Shown: positions 17,547-24,426, numbered from the stretch's first letter. The stretch is 32,240 bases of DNA from Soonwooa sp023440705 (GCA_023440705.1 JAEXRP010000019.1:1-32240), one strand, 5' to 3'. Notes: generated by a model from the letters alone, not told the origin. Translations and numbers: made by a program.

Positions 17547-17699
17547 ATGAATCAGCCAATTATTGCTTTTAAAATTCCAGCTTTGACGCCAGCATTTTCT
17601 AACAATACCGAATTGTATTGCGAAAAAAAGAATTGTTGCAAAAAATTTAAAAAAGGGAAACGTTGCAAAAAATGCCCTGGTAGAGCCAAAATGGCTTAG
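17547..17699 (+). CDS. 50-residue basic cysteine-rich protein
   Basis: A short frame beginning MNQPIIAFKIPAL and ending GRAKMA. The second half is very basic and holds five cysteines in the order C-x4-CC-x9-C-x2-C, ending in CKKCPG. There is no signal peptide or membrane helix, so it is probably a cytoplasmic metal- or nucleic-acid-binding peptide; that is inference from composition. A consensus promoter directly precedes it. The stop TAG overlaps the TAA stop of the convergent J-domain gene in the four bases TTAG. I do not recognise the family. Confidence 0.62.
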   Translation: MNQPIIAFKIPALTPAFSNNTELYCEKKNCCKKFKKGKRCKKCPGRAKMA

Positions 17700-18382
17700 A
17701 ACAAAGCAAAAACTTTTTTTAGTAACAACAGAATAAAAGCAATTAACAGAACAACTGTTACAACTTTAATTCTATAAGCTAAAAACCGTTTATCTCTTCT
17801 AAATAACGGAGAACTCGCTTGTCTAGTATGATGTTCTTCTCTCTTATTATTAAGACGTTCTTTAACCTGAGGTTCTTCATCAACCTCTCCAACTTCTAAT
17901 TGTGCAATAGTGATGGCTTGCACAACAGTTTTATGAATCGCCGTATTGGTCGCATGTAACAACAACTGGAACTTGCCTTGGCTATCAAATTGTGTAATCT
18001 TAAAACGTCTTTCTCCATTTACTTTCTCTAGTCCAAACGGAATAATCTTCACCAAGTCAGCATCATAAGTCTGCCAATACAATCTAATCTCATCACCAAC
18101 ACGCGCCCGAATTTTATCGGAATGAAACTTCTGAATCTTCGGAGGTAGCGTCGACTTTATATTTCTTTGAACTGAATTAAATTGATTATCATAAGATTTG
18201 CGTCTATCCACATCAATCAAAACTTCGTACGCTTCCTGAACTTCGCGAAAACGCAATTCGAAAAACTCATCATTATCATTTTTATCAGGATGATACTTCA
18301 TCGATAATTTTCGATAAGCTTTTTTGATGTCCTCTGCGGAAGCATCTTCGCTAACACCTAAAAAATAATAATAGTTCTTCAT
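17696..18382 (-). CDS. Membrane-anchored J-domain protein
   Basis: A DnaJ-type co-chaperone of 228 residues that would stimulate an Hsp70 (DnaK) ATPase. Residues 1-68 are a full J domain with the HPD motif (YHPDK, about 30-34) and the closing YEVLIDVDRRKSYD helix. The middle (about 85-165) is a beta-rich domain of unknown role, and residues about 203-226 form one C-terminal hydrophobic helix preceded by basic residues, so it is probably a tail-anchored protein with the J domain in the cytoplasm. It lacks the Gly/Phe and zinc-finger regions of true DnaJ. A TATTTTTG -7 element lies at 18396-18403. Confidence 0.85.
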   Translation of the reverse strand: MKNYYYFLGVSEDASAEDIKKAYRKLSMKYHPDKNDNDEFFELRFREVQEAYEVLIDVDRRKSYDNQFNSVQRNIKSTLPPKIQKFHSDKIRARVGDEIRLYWQTYDADLVKIIPFGLEKVNGERRFKITQFDSQGKFQLLLHATNTAIHKTVVQAITIAQLEVGEVDEEPQVKERLNNKREEHHTRQASSPLFRRDKRFLAYRIKVVTVVLLIAFILLLLKKVFALF

Positions 18383-18402
18383 TTTAATTCTAGTACAAAA
18401 AT

Positions 18403-18432
18403 AAAAAAACGAAGAGAGATTTCCCTTCGTTT
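18403..18432 (-). terminator. Terminator of the VOC/SRPBCC gene cluster
   Basis: On the minus strand an 8-bp stem (18425-18432 with 18407-18414), loop of ten, then a T run to 18403. It lies 25 bases past the last VOC gene and closes the unit before the J-domain gene. Confidence 0.78.
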
Positions 18433-18457
18433 CTAGATATTTTTAATTTTTATAATG

Positions 18458-18859
18458 CTACTTCAAAGAATGAAGTCCAACCATATTTCCTTCTGTATCG
18501 GTAATCAAAGACATAAATCCGAACTCGCCGATTCCCATTTTTGGTTTAAAAATTTTTCCTCCTGCCGCTTCTACTCTACTTTCTTCCACACTGCAATCTT
18601 CGCAAGTAAAATATACAATGGTACTATTTCCGCCGCTTGACACGCCTTGCATCTGGACTAGAGCGCCAGAACAACCAGGAAGCATCTCATCGTTAGCGCC
18701 TTCCATTGGGAAGCCAACCATCTTCATACTTTCGTCTGTAGGATCGGTCATTTGCATCATTTTCTTTTGCAAAACTTCCTCATAAAATTTTTGAGCTCTG
18801 TTCATATCTTGAACATAAATCTCGAACCAGCAAACTGGATTTGTTTTCATATTTTCCAT
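18458..18859 (-). CDS. VOC family (glyoxalase-fold) protein
   Basis: 133 residues of the vicinal-oxygen-chelate fold. The opening strand VCWFEIYVQDMNRAQKFYEEVL (about 8-29) and the closing FGFMSLITDTEGNMVGLHS (about 113-131) are the two repeats of the fold; the latter has the typical D-x-E-G-N. VOC domains act as lyases, dioxygenases or binding proteins for drugs, and the substrate cannot be read here. It is the last gene of the cluster, 11 bases after another VOC gene and before a terminator. A second in-frame Met at 18850 is an alternative start. Confidence 0.85.
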   Translation of the reverse strand: MENMKTNPVCWFEIYVQDMNRAQKFYEEVLQKKMMQMTDPTDESMKMVGFPMEGANDEMLPGCSGALVQMQGVSSGGNSTIVYFTCEDCSVEESRVEAAGGKIFKPKMGIGEFGFMSLITDTEGNMVGLHSLK

Positions 18860-18870
18860 ATTATTAAAAT

Positions 18871-19302
18871 TTATTTTAGGTTTTCGTCATTATAATTTAT
18901 CATCCAACCGATTCCGAATTTATCTTGGAAACATCCAAAATAATCACCCCAAAATTGATCTTCCAATGGCATTTCTATTGCTCCGCCAACTGAAAGTCCT
19001 TTGAAAAGACGATCTGCATCTTCACGAGAATCTGGAAAAATAGAAATATAATTGTTATTTCCCTTCGTTAACGTTTGTCCGAATTCTGGAATAATATCCG
19101 AACCCATCAAAAGGTCGCCACCAATCGGCAACGCAATGTGCATTACACGTTTTTTAGAATCTTCAGACAAATTTTCAGTTCCTGGAGCGTTTCCCATTCT
19201 GTGAATTTCACCTGCGAATTCTCCTCCGAAAACTGATTTATAAAAATTGAATGCTTCTTCAGCTTGACCATCAAAATTGAGGTATGAATTTAATTTTGGC
19301 AT
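18871..19302 (-). CDS. PhnB-like VOC family protein
   Basis: 143 residues of the PhnB/'3-demethylubiquinone methyltransferase-like' branch of the VOC superfamily, a historical name that does not imply methyl transfer. Signature segments are LNFDGQAEEAFNFYKSVFGGE (about 8-28), a mid segment with LPIGGDLLMGSD (about 79-90), and the C-terminal WGDYFGCFQDKFGIGWMIN (about 118-136). It is cytosolic. It follows the DinB gene after a 133-base gap filled by 7-base repeats, and precedes another VOC gene by 11 bases. Its ligand is unknown. Confidence 0.85.
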   Translation of the reverse strand: MPKLNSYLNFDGQAEEAFNFYKSVFGGEFAGEIHRMGNAPGTENLSEDSKKRVMHIALPIGGDLLMGSDIIPEFGQTLTKGNNNYISIFPDSREDADRLFKGLSVGGAIEMPLEDQFWGDYFGCFQDKFGIGWMINYNDENLK

Positions 19303-19312
19303 AATTGATTTT

Positions 19313-19433
19313 GTTTTTAGTGTTTTGTTTCTTTTGTTTTTTGTTGAAAGTTTAAGGTTTAAGGTTTAAGGTTTTAAGTTTAGGTTTAAAATCAAAATCT
19401 TGGCTCTTGGTTCTTGGCTCTCAGCTCACAAAC
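19313..19433. repeat. Intergenic array with a 7-base period (two unit types)
   Basis: GTTTAAG repeats perfectly three times (19350-19370), followed in register by GTTTTAA and GTTTAGG, then after two A/T-rich heptamers by TCTTGGC, TCTTGGT, TCTTGGC, TCTCAGC (19398-19425). Looser units starting with G occur every 7 bases at 19313 and 19320 and again at 19336 and 19343. The array fills nearly the whole gap between the DinB and PhnB-like genes. Confidence 0.75.
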
Positions 19434-19435
19434 TT

Positions 19436-19960
19436 CTAATACTTAATATTTTCATCAACATCGTATTTCATTCCTTCGTAGCCGAGAAGTTTTCGCATTA
19501 ATCCCATTTGTCCGCAGAGATAATCTTCTCTACCGATGCACATTCCGATGAAATTGAGTTTATTTTCTGTGATGAACGGTATTTTCATTCCGATTTCAAA
19601 AATTTCGTCTAATTCTTCATCTGAAGTTTCTAGCAATTTATTGTACAACAAAGGCGAAATATGATGGAAATTCTTTTTTAATTCTTCTAATGTTGGGTAT
19701 TTTGCTTCTGGATTCAAAGCTTTTCCTTGAAAAAACAACTCGCTGTGCGGATCTTCTTCTCTAAGACCGAGAACCCAAGCTGTACTGTATCTCATGTTAA
19801 CGAAATTACCTGCCATCCAAACAAAATGGTTTGTTTTATCATCGATTCTCTTCAAAGCATCTTCTTCAGAAATTCCGTCTAGAAGATTCAAAAAACTTTG
19901 AGAATGCATTCGGTAAGCCGGAATAATGACATCTAATTTTCTTGATTTTGGTGTATCCAT
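19436..19960 (-). CDS. DinB family protein
   Basis: 174 residues, predicted as a four-helix bundle of the DinB/YfiT-like superfamily. Helix one has QSFLNLLDGISEEDALKR, and the DKTNHFVWMAGNFVNMRYSTAWVLG segment (about 41-65) holds the His commonly used for metal binding; ENKLNFIGMCIGREDYLCGQMGLMRKLLG (about 131-159) forms the last helices with a GREDYLCGQ segment in the place of the family's usual late His motif. Relatives include bacillithiol or mycothiol S-transferases, but many members have no known reaction. It starts 4 bases after an SRPBCC gene, so co-translation is likely. Confidence 0.72.
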   Translation of the reverse strand: MDTPKSRKLDVIIPAYRMHSQSFLNLLDGISEEDALKRIDDKTNHFVWMAGNFVNMRYSTAWVLGLREEDPHSELFFQGKALNPEAKYPTLEELKKNFHHISPLLYNKLLETSDEELDEIFEIGMKIPFITENKLNFIGMCIGREDYLCGQMGLMRKLLGYEGMKYDVDENIKY

Positions 19961-19964
19961 AATT

Positions 19965-20405
19965 TTATTTTTCTGATAGCTCTTTTACTTTATTTAATCC
20001 TTTTTCAAAACCTTGATTCATAAAATCTACATAATCTTCGCTGGTTTGGGTTTCAACATTTAGTTGGATTTTACCATTATTTTCAGTCAACTCGTAACGC
20101 TCTGTAATTCCCGCCCAATCTTTAACTTCATCAGATTTAGTATCAATTATTCCGTCTTTTATCATTCCAAGATGAACGAAATTCACCAATTCATTTTCTT
20201 TTAATTCTTTGATAGAGCTGTACATTCCGTTACCGCTATTCATATCTACAAATCTTGTTTCGCCACCAACTTTCCAATCTGTTTTAAAAGATGATGTTGG
20301 CGAGAAAAAAGTTGTCCATTGGTTGTAGGTTGCATCGTTCCAAAGGACATCCCAAACCTTTTCTTTTGGCGCATCAATGCTGATGCTGTATTTTAAATCT
20401 TTCAT
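19965..20405 (-). CDS. SRPBCC (AHSA1-like) family protein
   Basis: 146 residues with the START/Bet v1-like helix-grip fold of the AHSA1 branch: ISIDAPKEKVWDVLWNDATYNQWT (about 8-31), VGGETRFVDMN (about 47-57), and the C-terminal long helix YVDFMNQGFEKGLNKVKELSEK. Such domains hold a hydrophobic ligand in a deep cavity, and the ligand here is unknown. It is the fifth gene of the cluster in transcription order, 20 bases after DoxX and 4 bases before DinB. Confidence 0.83.
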   Translation of the reverse strand: MKDLKYSISIDAPKEKVWDVLWNDATYNQWTTFFSPTSSFKTDWKVGGETRFVDMNSGNGMYSSIKELKENELVNFVHLGMIKDGIIDTKSDEVKDWAGITERYELTENNGKIQLNVETQTSEDYVDFMNQGFEKGLNKVKELSEK

Positions 20406-20425
20406 AATTTTTTTTGTTTTAAAAA

Positions 20426-20797
20426 TTAACTTAATAGATGTTTAATTTTGTCTTTATTATCTATTAAAATCCAAATTTCGATAAGGAAAAGAATCCCAGA
20501 AATCACCAAACCTTCAGGCATGAATGTCGCATTATGTACGATAATCCCGATTAAAACTGGAAAAATCATCAAAGCTCCCAAAGTTCTTGTTCTCGGAAGT
20601 AAGATGAGAATTCCCGAAATCAATTCAATAAAACCTGTTAGTGGAATAATCCATTTTACAGTACCTATTGCCTCTCCTACTTTTTGTAATTCTGCGCTCA
20701 TCGGCGGAATTGGCATGTAATGCAAAAATTTATCAAGTCCCGCATTTATAAACATTAATGCAAACAGGACGAATACAATTGTTTTAAGTATTTTCAT
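20426..20797 (-). CDS. DoxX-like membrane protein
   Basis: 123 residues from the Met at 20797, with four helices (about 4-22, 46-66, 68-88, 94-112). FVLFALMFINAGLDKFLHY matches the first helix of DoxX-like proteins, and GFIELISGILILLPRTR the third-helix region with its GLLL-type turn. The open frame continues upstream to 20902, but that part overlaps the preceding VOC gene and shows no hydrophobic or family pattern, so the shorter form is preferred. Two GGTTTTC/G heptamers lie directly before the start codon. It is the only membrane protein of the cluster. Confidence 0.78.
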   Translation of the reverse strand: MKILKTIVFVLFALMFINAGLDKFLHYMPIPPMSAELQKVGEAIGTVKWIIPLTGFIELISGILILLPRTRTLGALMIFPVLIGIIVHNATFMPEGLVISGILFLIEIWILIDNKDKIKHLLS

Positions 20798-20811
20798 GGT
20801 TTTCGGTTTTG
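20798..20811. repeat. Two-unit heptamer directly upstream of the DoxX-like start
   Basis: GGTTTTC then GGTTTTG (20798-20811), fitting the 7-base period of the other intergenic arrays. With two units it could be chance on its own. Confidence 0.4.
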
Positions 20812-20814
20812 AAA

Positions 20815-21225
20815 TTATTCTTGTGGAAATTGACTTGGATCTGAAAAAACGACATTCCAACCATGTCCGTTGATATCCCAGAACGAGTTTTGATACATCC
20901 AACCGTAATCTTGGGCTTCTTCATGTTGATGTGCGCCGTTAGCAAGTGCGGCACTTACAACTTTATCCACTTCTTCGCGACTGTTAAGACTAATAGCGAC
21001 CAAAACTTGCGTCGTATCACCTTTTGGAACAGGTCTTTCAGAAAAAGTTTCGAAAAACTCTTCGGTCAAAAACATAACATTAATAAGTTCTTCCTTTAGA
21101 ATCACGCAAACCGCCTTTTCATCGGTAACGTGAGGATTAATTCCAAAGCCTAAAGCTTTCCAAAAAGCCTTTGTTTTTTCAACATCTTTTATTGGGAGAT
21201 TGATGTAAACTTCGTTGATATTCAT
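20815..21225 (-). CDS. VOC family (glyoxalase/bleomycin-resistance type) protein
   Basis: 136 residues. The first half opens with EVYINLPIKDVEKTKAFWKALGF (about 5-27) and the second half closes with YGWMYQNSFWDINGHGWNVVF (about 107-127), giving the paired beta-alpha-beta-beta-beta units of the VOC fold; the D-x-N-G-H-x-W near the end is typical of this branch. No substrate can be named. It lies 17 bases before the DoxX-like gene and 56 bases after the double-VOC gene; the latter gap is taken up by 7-base repeats. Confidence 0.85.
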   Translation of the reverse strand: MNINEVYINLPIKDVEKTKAFWKALGFGINPHVTDEKAVCVILKEELINVMFLTEEFFETFSERPVPKGDTTQVLVAISLNSREEVDKVVSAALANGAHQHEEAQDYGWMYQNSFWDINGHGWNVVFSDPSQFPQE

Positions 21226-21228
21226 AAT

Positions 21229-21274
21229 GTGATATTAGTGATTAGTGGAAATAATTGATAGTTGATAATTGATA
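21229..21274. repeat. Intergenic 7-base-period array
   Basis: GTGATAT, TAGTGAT, TAGTGGA (21229-21249), a 4-base interruption, then ATTGATA, GTTGATA, ATTGATA (21254-21274). It occupies almost all of the gap between the double-VOC gene and the next VOC gene. Confidence 0.65.
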
Positions 21275-21281
21275 ATCATTT

Positions 21282-22136
21282 TCAAGAATTATAAGCTGTT
21301 TCCAAATCAGCGATGACAATTTTCTTCATCTTTAACATTGCTTCAACAACATTTTGCGCTTTCTCATGATTAGGATCGCTCATCAATTCAATCAATCGAT
21401 GTGGCACAATTTGCCAGCTTACACCATATTTATCTTTCAACCAACCGCATTGACTTTCTTGCCCACCATTTTCGGTAAAAGCATTCCAATATTTATCGGT
21501 TTCTGTTTGGTCATTCGTCATAACGACCATAGAAACGCCTTCGGTGAAATTAAAATCATGCGTCGTGCCGCCATCCATTGCATACAAAGCATAATTATCG
21601 ATTGTAAATTGCGCATGTGCCACCATTCCTGCTAAATCTCCAGAATTTTGAGGATGTTCCATTATTCCATTGATTTCAGAATTTGGAAAATTTGAGACAT
21701 AAAAACTCATTGCTTCGCGACATTTCCCATTATTTTGTTGAATAAACATAAAGGTTGGGATATACTTTTGCTCCATTTTATCACCTTTGTAGAACTGCCA
21801 ACTTACACCGAATTTATCGTTAATCCATGCATATTTTTCACTCCACGGATAAGAATTTAATTCCATTAAAGCCTTTCCTTCAGACGATAATTTATTGTAA
21901 TAATTCTCGACTTCTTCGTCCGTTTCGCACATCACCATAATCGAAATACTAGGATTTGGCTGAAACATCGGTCCACCATTTAATAACATTAATTTTTGAC
22001 CATTTAAATCAACATTAACAACCATTGGCGAATCTACACTGACATGCGAATTTGGAAAAACGTCTGCGTACAATTTTGCAGCTTCACTTGCATTGCCGTT
22101 GAACCAAAAACAAGGGAAAATATTTGGATTAATCAT
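21282..22136 (-). CDS. Double PhnB-like VOC protein
   Basis: 284 residues made of two PhnB-like VOC domains in tandem. Domain 1 (about 1-120) begins INPNIFPCFWFNGNASEAAKLY and ends KFGVSWQFYKG; domain 2 (about 127-275) begins KYIPTFMFIQQNNGKCREAMSFY and ends KYGVSWQIVPHRL. The F/Y-G-V-S-W-Q motif closing each domain is characteristic of this branch, which is also fused in this way in other bacteria. It is cytosolic, with unknown substrate. It is second in the cluster, 21 bases after the SRPBCC gene, with a TTTAGAT-type repeat in that gap. Confidence 0.87.
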   Translation of the reverse strand: MINPNIFPCFWFNGNASEAAKLYADVFPNSHVSVDSPMVVNVDLNGQKLMLLNGGPMFQPNPSISIMVMCETDEEVENYYNKLSSEGKALMELNSYPWSEKYAWINDKFGVSWQFYKGDKMEQKYIPTFMFIQQNNGKCREAMSFYVSNFPNSEINGIMEHPQNSGDLAGMVAHAQFTIDNYALYAMDGGTTHDFNFTEGVSMVVMTNDQTETDKYWNAFTENGGQESQCGWLKDKYGVSWQIVPHRLIELMSDPNHEKAQNVVEAMLKMKKIVIADLETAYNS

Positions 22137-22137
22137 A

Positions 22138-22157
22138 AGTTTAGATTTTAGATTTAG
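22138..22157. repeat. Short 7-base-period repeat between the SRPBCC and double-VOC genes
   Basis: AGTTTAG, ATTTTAG, ATTTAG in succession (the TTTAGAT unit twice plus a partial copy), filling the 21-base gap. Confidence 0.5.
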
Positions 22158-22574
22158 TTAGAGTTTTGTCTCTGCATAATTTTTAAAACTATTAAGAATT
22201 GCCTGCCATCCTTGTAATTGCATATCTTCTGGATTTTGAGTTTCTGGATCAAACTTCACCAAGATTTTTGTTTTATTAAGACTCAAAGCTTTAAAATTTG
22301 TTTCAACTTCGCGACCGTCTTCCATGTGATATTTTATCAATTCTAAAGGTCTAACATCGTCATAGACACCTTCAAAATCAAACCCAAAACTTCCGTCTTT
22401 TGCTTCCATTCTATTTTTGAATTTTCCTCCAACTTGCAAATCGTTTTCGGAGCTGGGACAAGACCAAGATTCATGTGCGAAGTTCCAATTGACGATATCT
22501 TTTGGATCATTATAAGCTTCCCAAACTTGGTCAATTGGCTTGTTGATTTCTGCTGATATTGTTAGTTTTCCCAT
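22158..22574 (-). CDS. SRPBCC (AHSA1-like) family protein, first gene of the cluster
   Basis: 138 residues of the AHSA1-type START fold: ISAEINKPIDQVWEAYNDPKDIVNW (about 6-30), SCPSSENDLQVGGKFKNRM (about 38-56), FDFEGVYDDVRPLELIKY (about 65-82), and the C-terminal helix LQGWQAILNSFKNYAETKL, whose W-x-x-I-L-x-x-F is typical. It probably binds a small hydrophobic ligand. A -7 promoter element (22611-22618) precedes it, making it the first of eight same-strand genes running to 18458. Confidence 0.85.
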   Translation of the reverse strand: MGKLTISAEINKPIDQVWEAYNDPKDIVNWNFAHESWSCPSSENDLQVGGKFKNRMEAKDGSFGFDFEGVYDDVRPLELIKYHMEDGREVETNFKALSLNKTKILVKFDPETQNPEDMQLQGWQAILNSFKNYAETKL

Positions 22575-22610
22575 TTTTAAAAGTTTAATTATTATTTAAA
22601 ATTATTAAAT

Positions 22611-22618
22611 CAAATTTA
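22611..22618 (-). promoter_or_regulatory. Predicted -7 element of the VOC/SRPBCC cluster
   Basis: TAAATTTG on the minus strand, a full match to TAnnTTTG, about 36 bases before the ATG at 22574. The -33 position lacks TTG, which is a common sign of activator-dependent promoters; this reading is inference. Confidence 0.45.
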
Positions 22619-22641
22619 GTCTTTTAGAATATTCGATGCAC

Positions 22642-22655
22642 TTGTCATAAGACAA
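22642..22655. promoter_or_regulatory. Palindrome upstream of the cluster promoter
   Basis: TTGTC-ATAA-GACAA, two perfect 5-base arms. It lies about 23 bases upstream of the -7 element of the cluster, a position suitable for an activator or repressor site. It could equally concern the divergent aminopeptidase gene at 22749. Confidence 0.4.
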
Positions 22656-22748
22656 TTTAATCATCTTTTAACAAAATTTATTAGTGTTAAAAATGAAAAA
22701 TGATTTGTAACTTTATCCTGTCTTTGGGACAATTTATTTTTTAAAACT

Positions 22749-24362
22749 ATGAAGAAAGTCACGCTATTATTAAGTTTTGTATCGTTAAGTCTTACTGCTC
22801 AAACTTTTACAAAACAAGATACCTTAAAAGGTTCTGATACCGAATTCCGAAATTTTTGGGACGTAAAAAAATATGACATTAATCTAGAGGCAAATTTTGA
22901 AAATAGAAGTATCGCAGGAACTAACAAAATCTCTTTTGAAATCACAAAAGATGTGGTTAATCCGACCTTCCAAATCGATTTGCAAAAGCCAATGAAAGTC
23001 GCAAAACTTGTTGCTAGCTTCGACAAAAAAGCAAAATATCAACAAGAAGACGATTTCATTTTTATTAAAACGAATAGAAAATTTAAGAAAGGTGAAAAGC
23101 TAAATTTCGTTGTCACTTTTAAAGGAAATCCTGTTGTTGCCAAAAAAGCACCTTGGGATGGCGGTTGGGTTTTTGAAAAAGATAAAAACGGAAATCCTTG
23201 GATGACTGCTGCAGACGAAGGTATTGGTGCGAGTATTTGGTTGCCATGTAAGGACATCTGGAGCGACGAACCTGACAATGGCATTAGTTTTAAAATCACA
23301 ACACCGAAAGATTTAGTTGGCGTGGCGAATGGTCGATTGGTAGAGACCAAAACGCTTGGGAATAAAAAGTCTTATCTGTGGCAAGTCAAAAATCCGATTA
23401 ACGCCTATTCTATCATTCCGTCGATTGGTAAGTATGTCAATTTTAAAGAAACTTACGATGGTGAAAAGGGAAAATTAGACCTTGATTATTGGGTTTTGGA
23501 TTACAATCTTGACAAAGCTAAAAAGCAATTTGCACAAGTTAAACCGATGATGAAGTCCTTTGAATATTGGTTTGGCGCTTATCCTTTCTACGAAGATTCT
23601 TACAAAATTGTTGAATCGCCGCATCTTGGGATGGAACATCAAAGCAACGTTGCTTATGGTAACAAATTTGAAAACGGTTATCTAGGTCGCGATCTTTCGG
23701 GTTCTGGCGTTGGACTTAAGTGGGATTTTATCATCATCCACGAAACTGGACACGAATGGTTCGCAAATAACATCACAGCAAAAGATCAAGCGGATATGTG
23801 GGTTCATGAGGCTTTTACGAGTTACTCAGAAACCTTGTACACCGAAAGTCTTTTTGGAAAAGAAGATGCTGATAAATATGTGACCGGAACGCGAAAAAAC
23901 ATTCATAACGACATCCCAATAATCGGGACTTATGGCGTAAGAAATGAAGGCAGCGGTGATATGTATTACAAAGGTGCAAACATGTTACACACGATTCGTC
24001 AAGTGATAAATAATGATGAAAAATTTCGACAAATTTTGAGAGGACTTAACAAAGATTTTTATCACCAAACGGTTACAGGAAAGCAAGTTGAAGATTATTT
24101 TTGTCAAAAATCAGGGATGGATTTATCAACAATTTTTGACCAATATTTAAGAACAACTTATATCCCAACTTTGGAATATAAACAAGAAAATAATAAATTA
24201 AGTTACCGTTGGACACATACTGTTAAAGATTTTAAAATGCCTCTAAGATTAGCTTCTGGCGAAATAATTTCTCCAACGGACAACTGGCAAACCACAGATT
24301 TGAAATCGAATAATTCAGTGGAATTTAATTACAACTATTACATTCTTTACAATAAGCAATAG
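22749..24362 (+). CDS. Secreted M1 family aminopeptidase-like metallopeptidase
   Basis: A zinc peptidase expected to remove N-terminal residues from peptides in the periplasm or outside. 537 residues with signal peptide 1-18 (ending LTAQ). The N-terminal beta domain runs to about 240; the catalytic domain has HETGH (331-335) and the third zinc ligand in WVHEAF (Glu354), spaced exactly as in the gluzincin HExxH-x18-E motif. The usual GAMEN exopeptidase motif is replaced by LGMEH (293-297). The protein stops soon after the thermolysin-like domain, so the C-terminal helical domain of large M1 enzymes is absent. A GAAA-loop terminator follows. Confidence 0.9.
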   Translation: MKKVTLLLSFVSLSLTAQTFTKQDTLKGSDTEFRNFWDVKKYDINLEANFENRSIAGTNKISFEITKDVVNPTFQIDLQKPMKVAKLVASFDKKAKYQQEDDFIFIKTNRKFKKGEKLNFVVTFKGNPVVAKKAPWDGGWVFEKDKNGNPWMTAADEGIGASIWLPCKDIWSDEPDNGISFKITTPKDLVGVANGRLVETKTLGNKKSYLWQVKNPINAYSIIPSIGKYVNFKETYDGEKGKLDLDYWVLDYNLDKAKKQFAQVKPMMKSFEYWFGAYPFYEDSYKIVESPHLGMEHQSNVAYGNKFENGYLGRDLSGSGVGLKWDFIIIHETGHEWFANNITAKDQADMWVHEAFTSYSETLYTESLFGKEDADKYVTGTRKNIHNDIPIIGTYGVRNEGSGDMYYKGANMLHTIRQVINNDEKFRQILRGLNKDFYHQTVTGKQVEDYFCQKSGMDLSTIFDQYLRTTYIPTLEYKQENNKLSYRWTHTVKDFKMPLRLASGEIISPTDNWQTTDLKSNNSVEFNYNYYILYNKQ

Positions 24363-24400
24363 TTTTAGGTTTATTAAAATCAAACTTTTTAGAAAAAATT

Positions 24401-24426
24401 AAGCTATCAGAAATGATAGCTTTTTT
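24401..24426 (+). terminator. Terminator of the M1 peptidase gene
   Basis: A 9-bp perfect stem (24401-24409 with 24414-24422) closed by a GAAA tetraloop and followed by T residues, 39 bases past the stop codon. Confidence 0.88.

Noticed and set aside
19313..19433. CRISPR array or telomere-like repeat
   Set aside because: Units are 7 bases with no spacers, and no cas genes are present; the array is internal to an operon, so neither CRISPR nor chromosome-end repeats fit.
20798..20902. N-terminal extension of the DoxX-like protein
   Set aside because: The extra 35 codons overlap the preceding VOC gene and add a non-hydrophobic stretch before an obvious membrane helix; the Met at 20797 is the natural start.
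18458..22574. Cluster acquired by horizontal transfer
   Set aside because: Base composition and codon use look like those of the neighbours, and no mobility genes or direct repeats bound the cluster.
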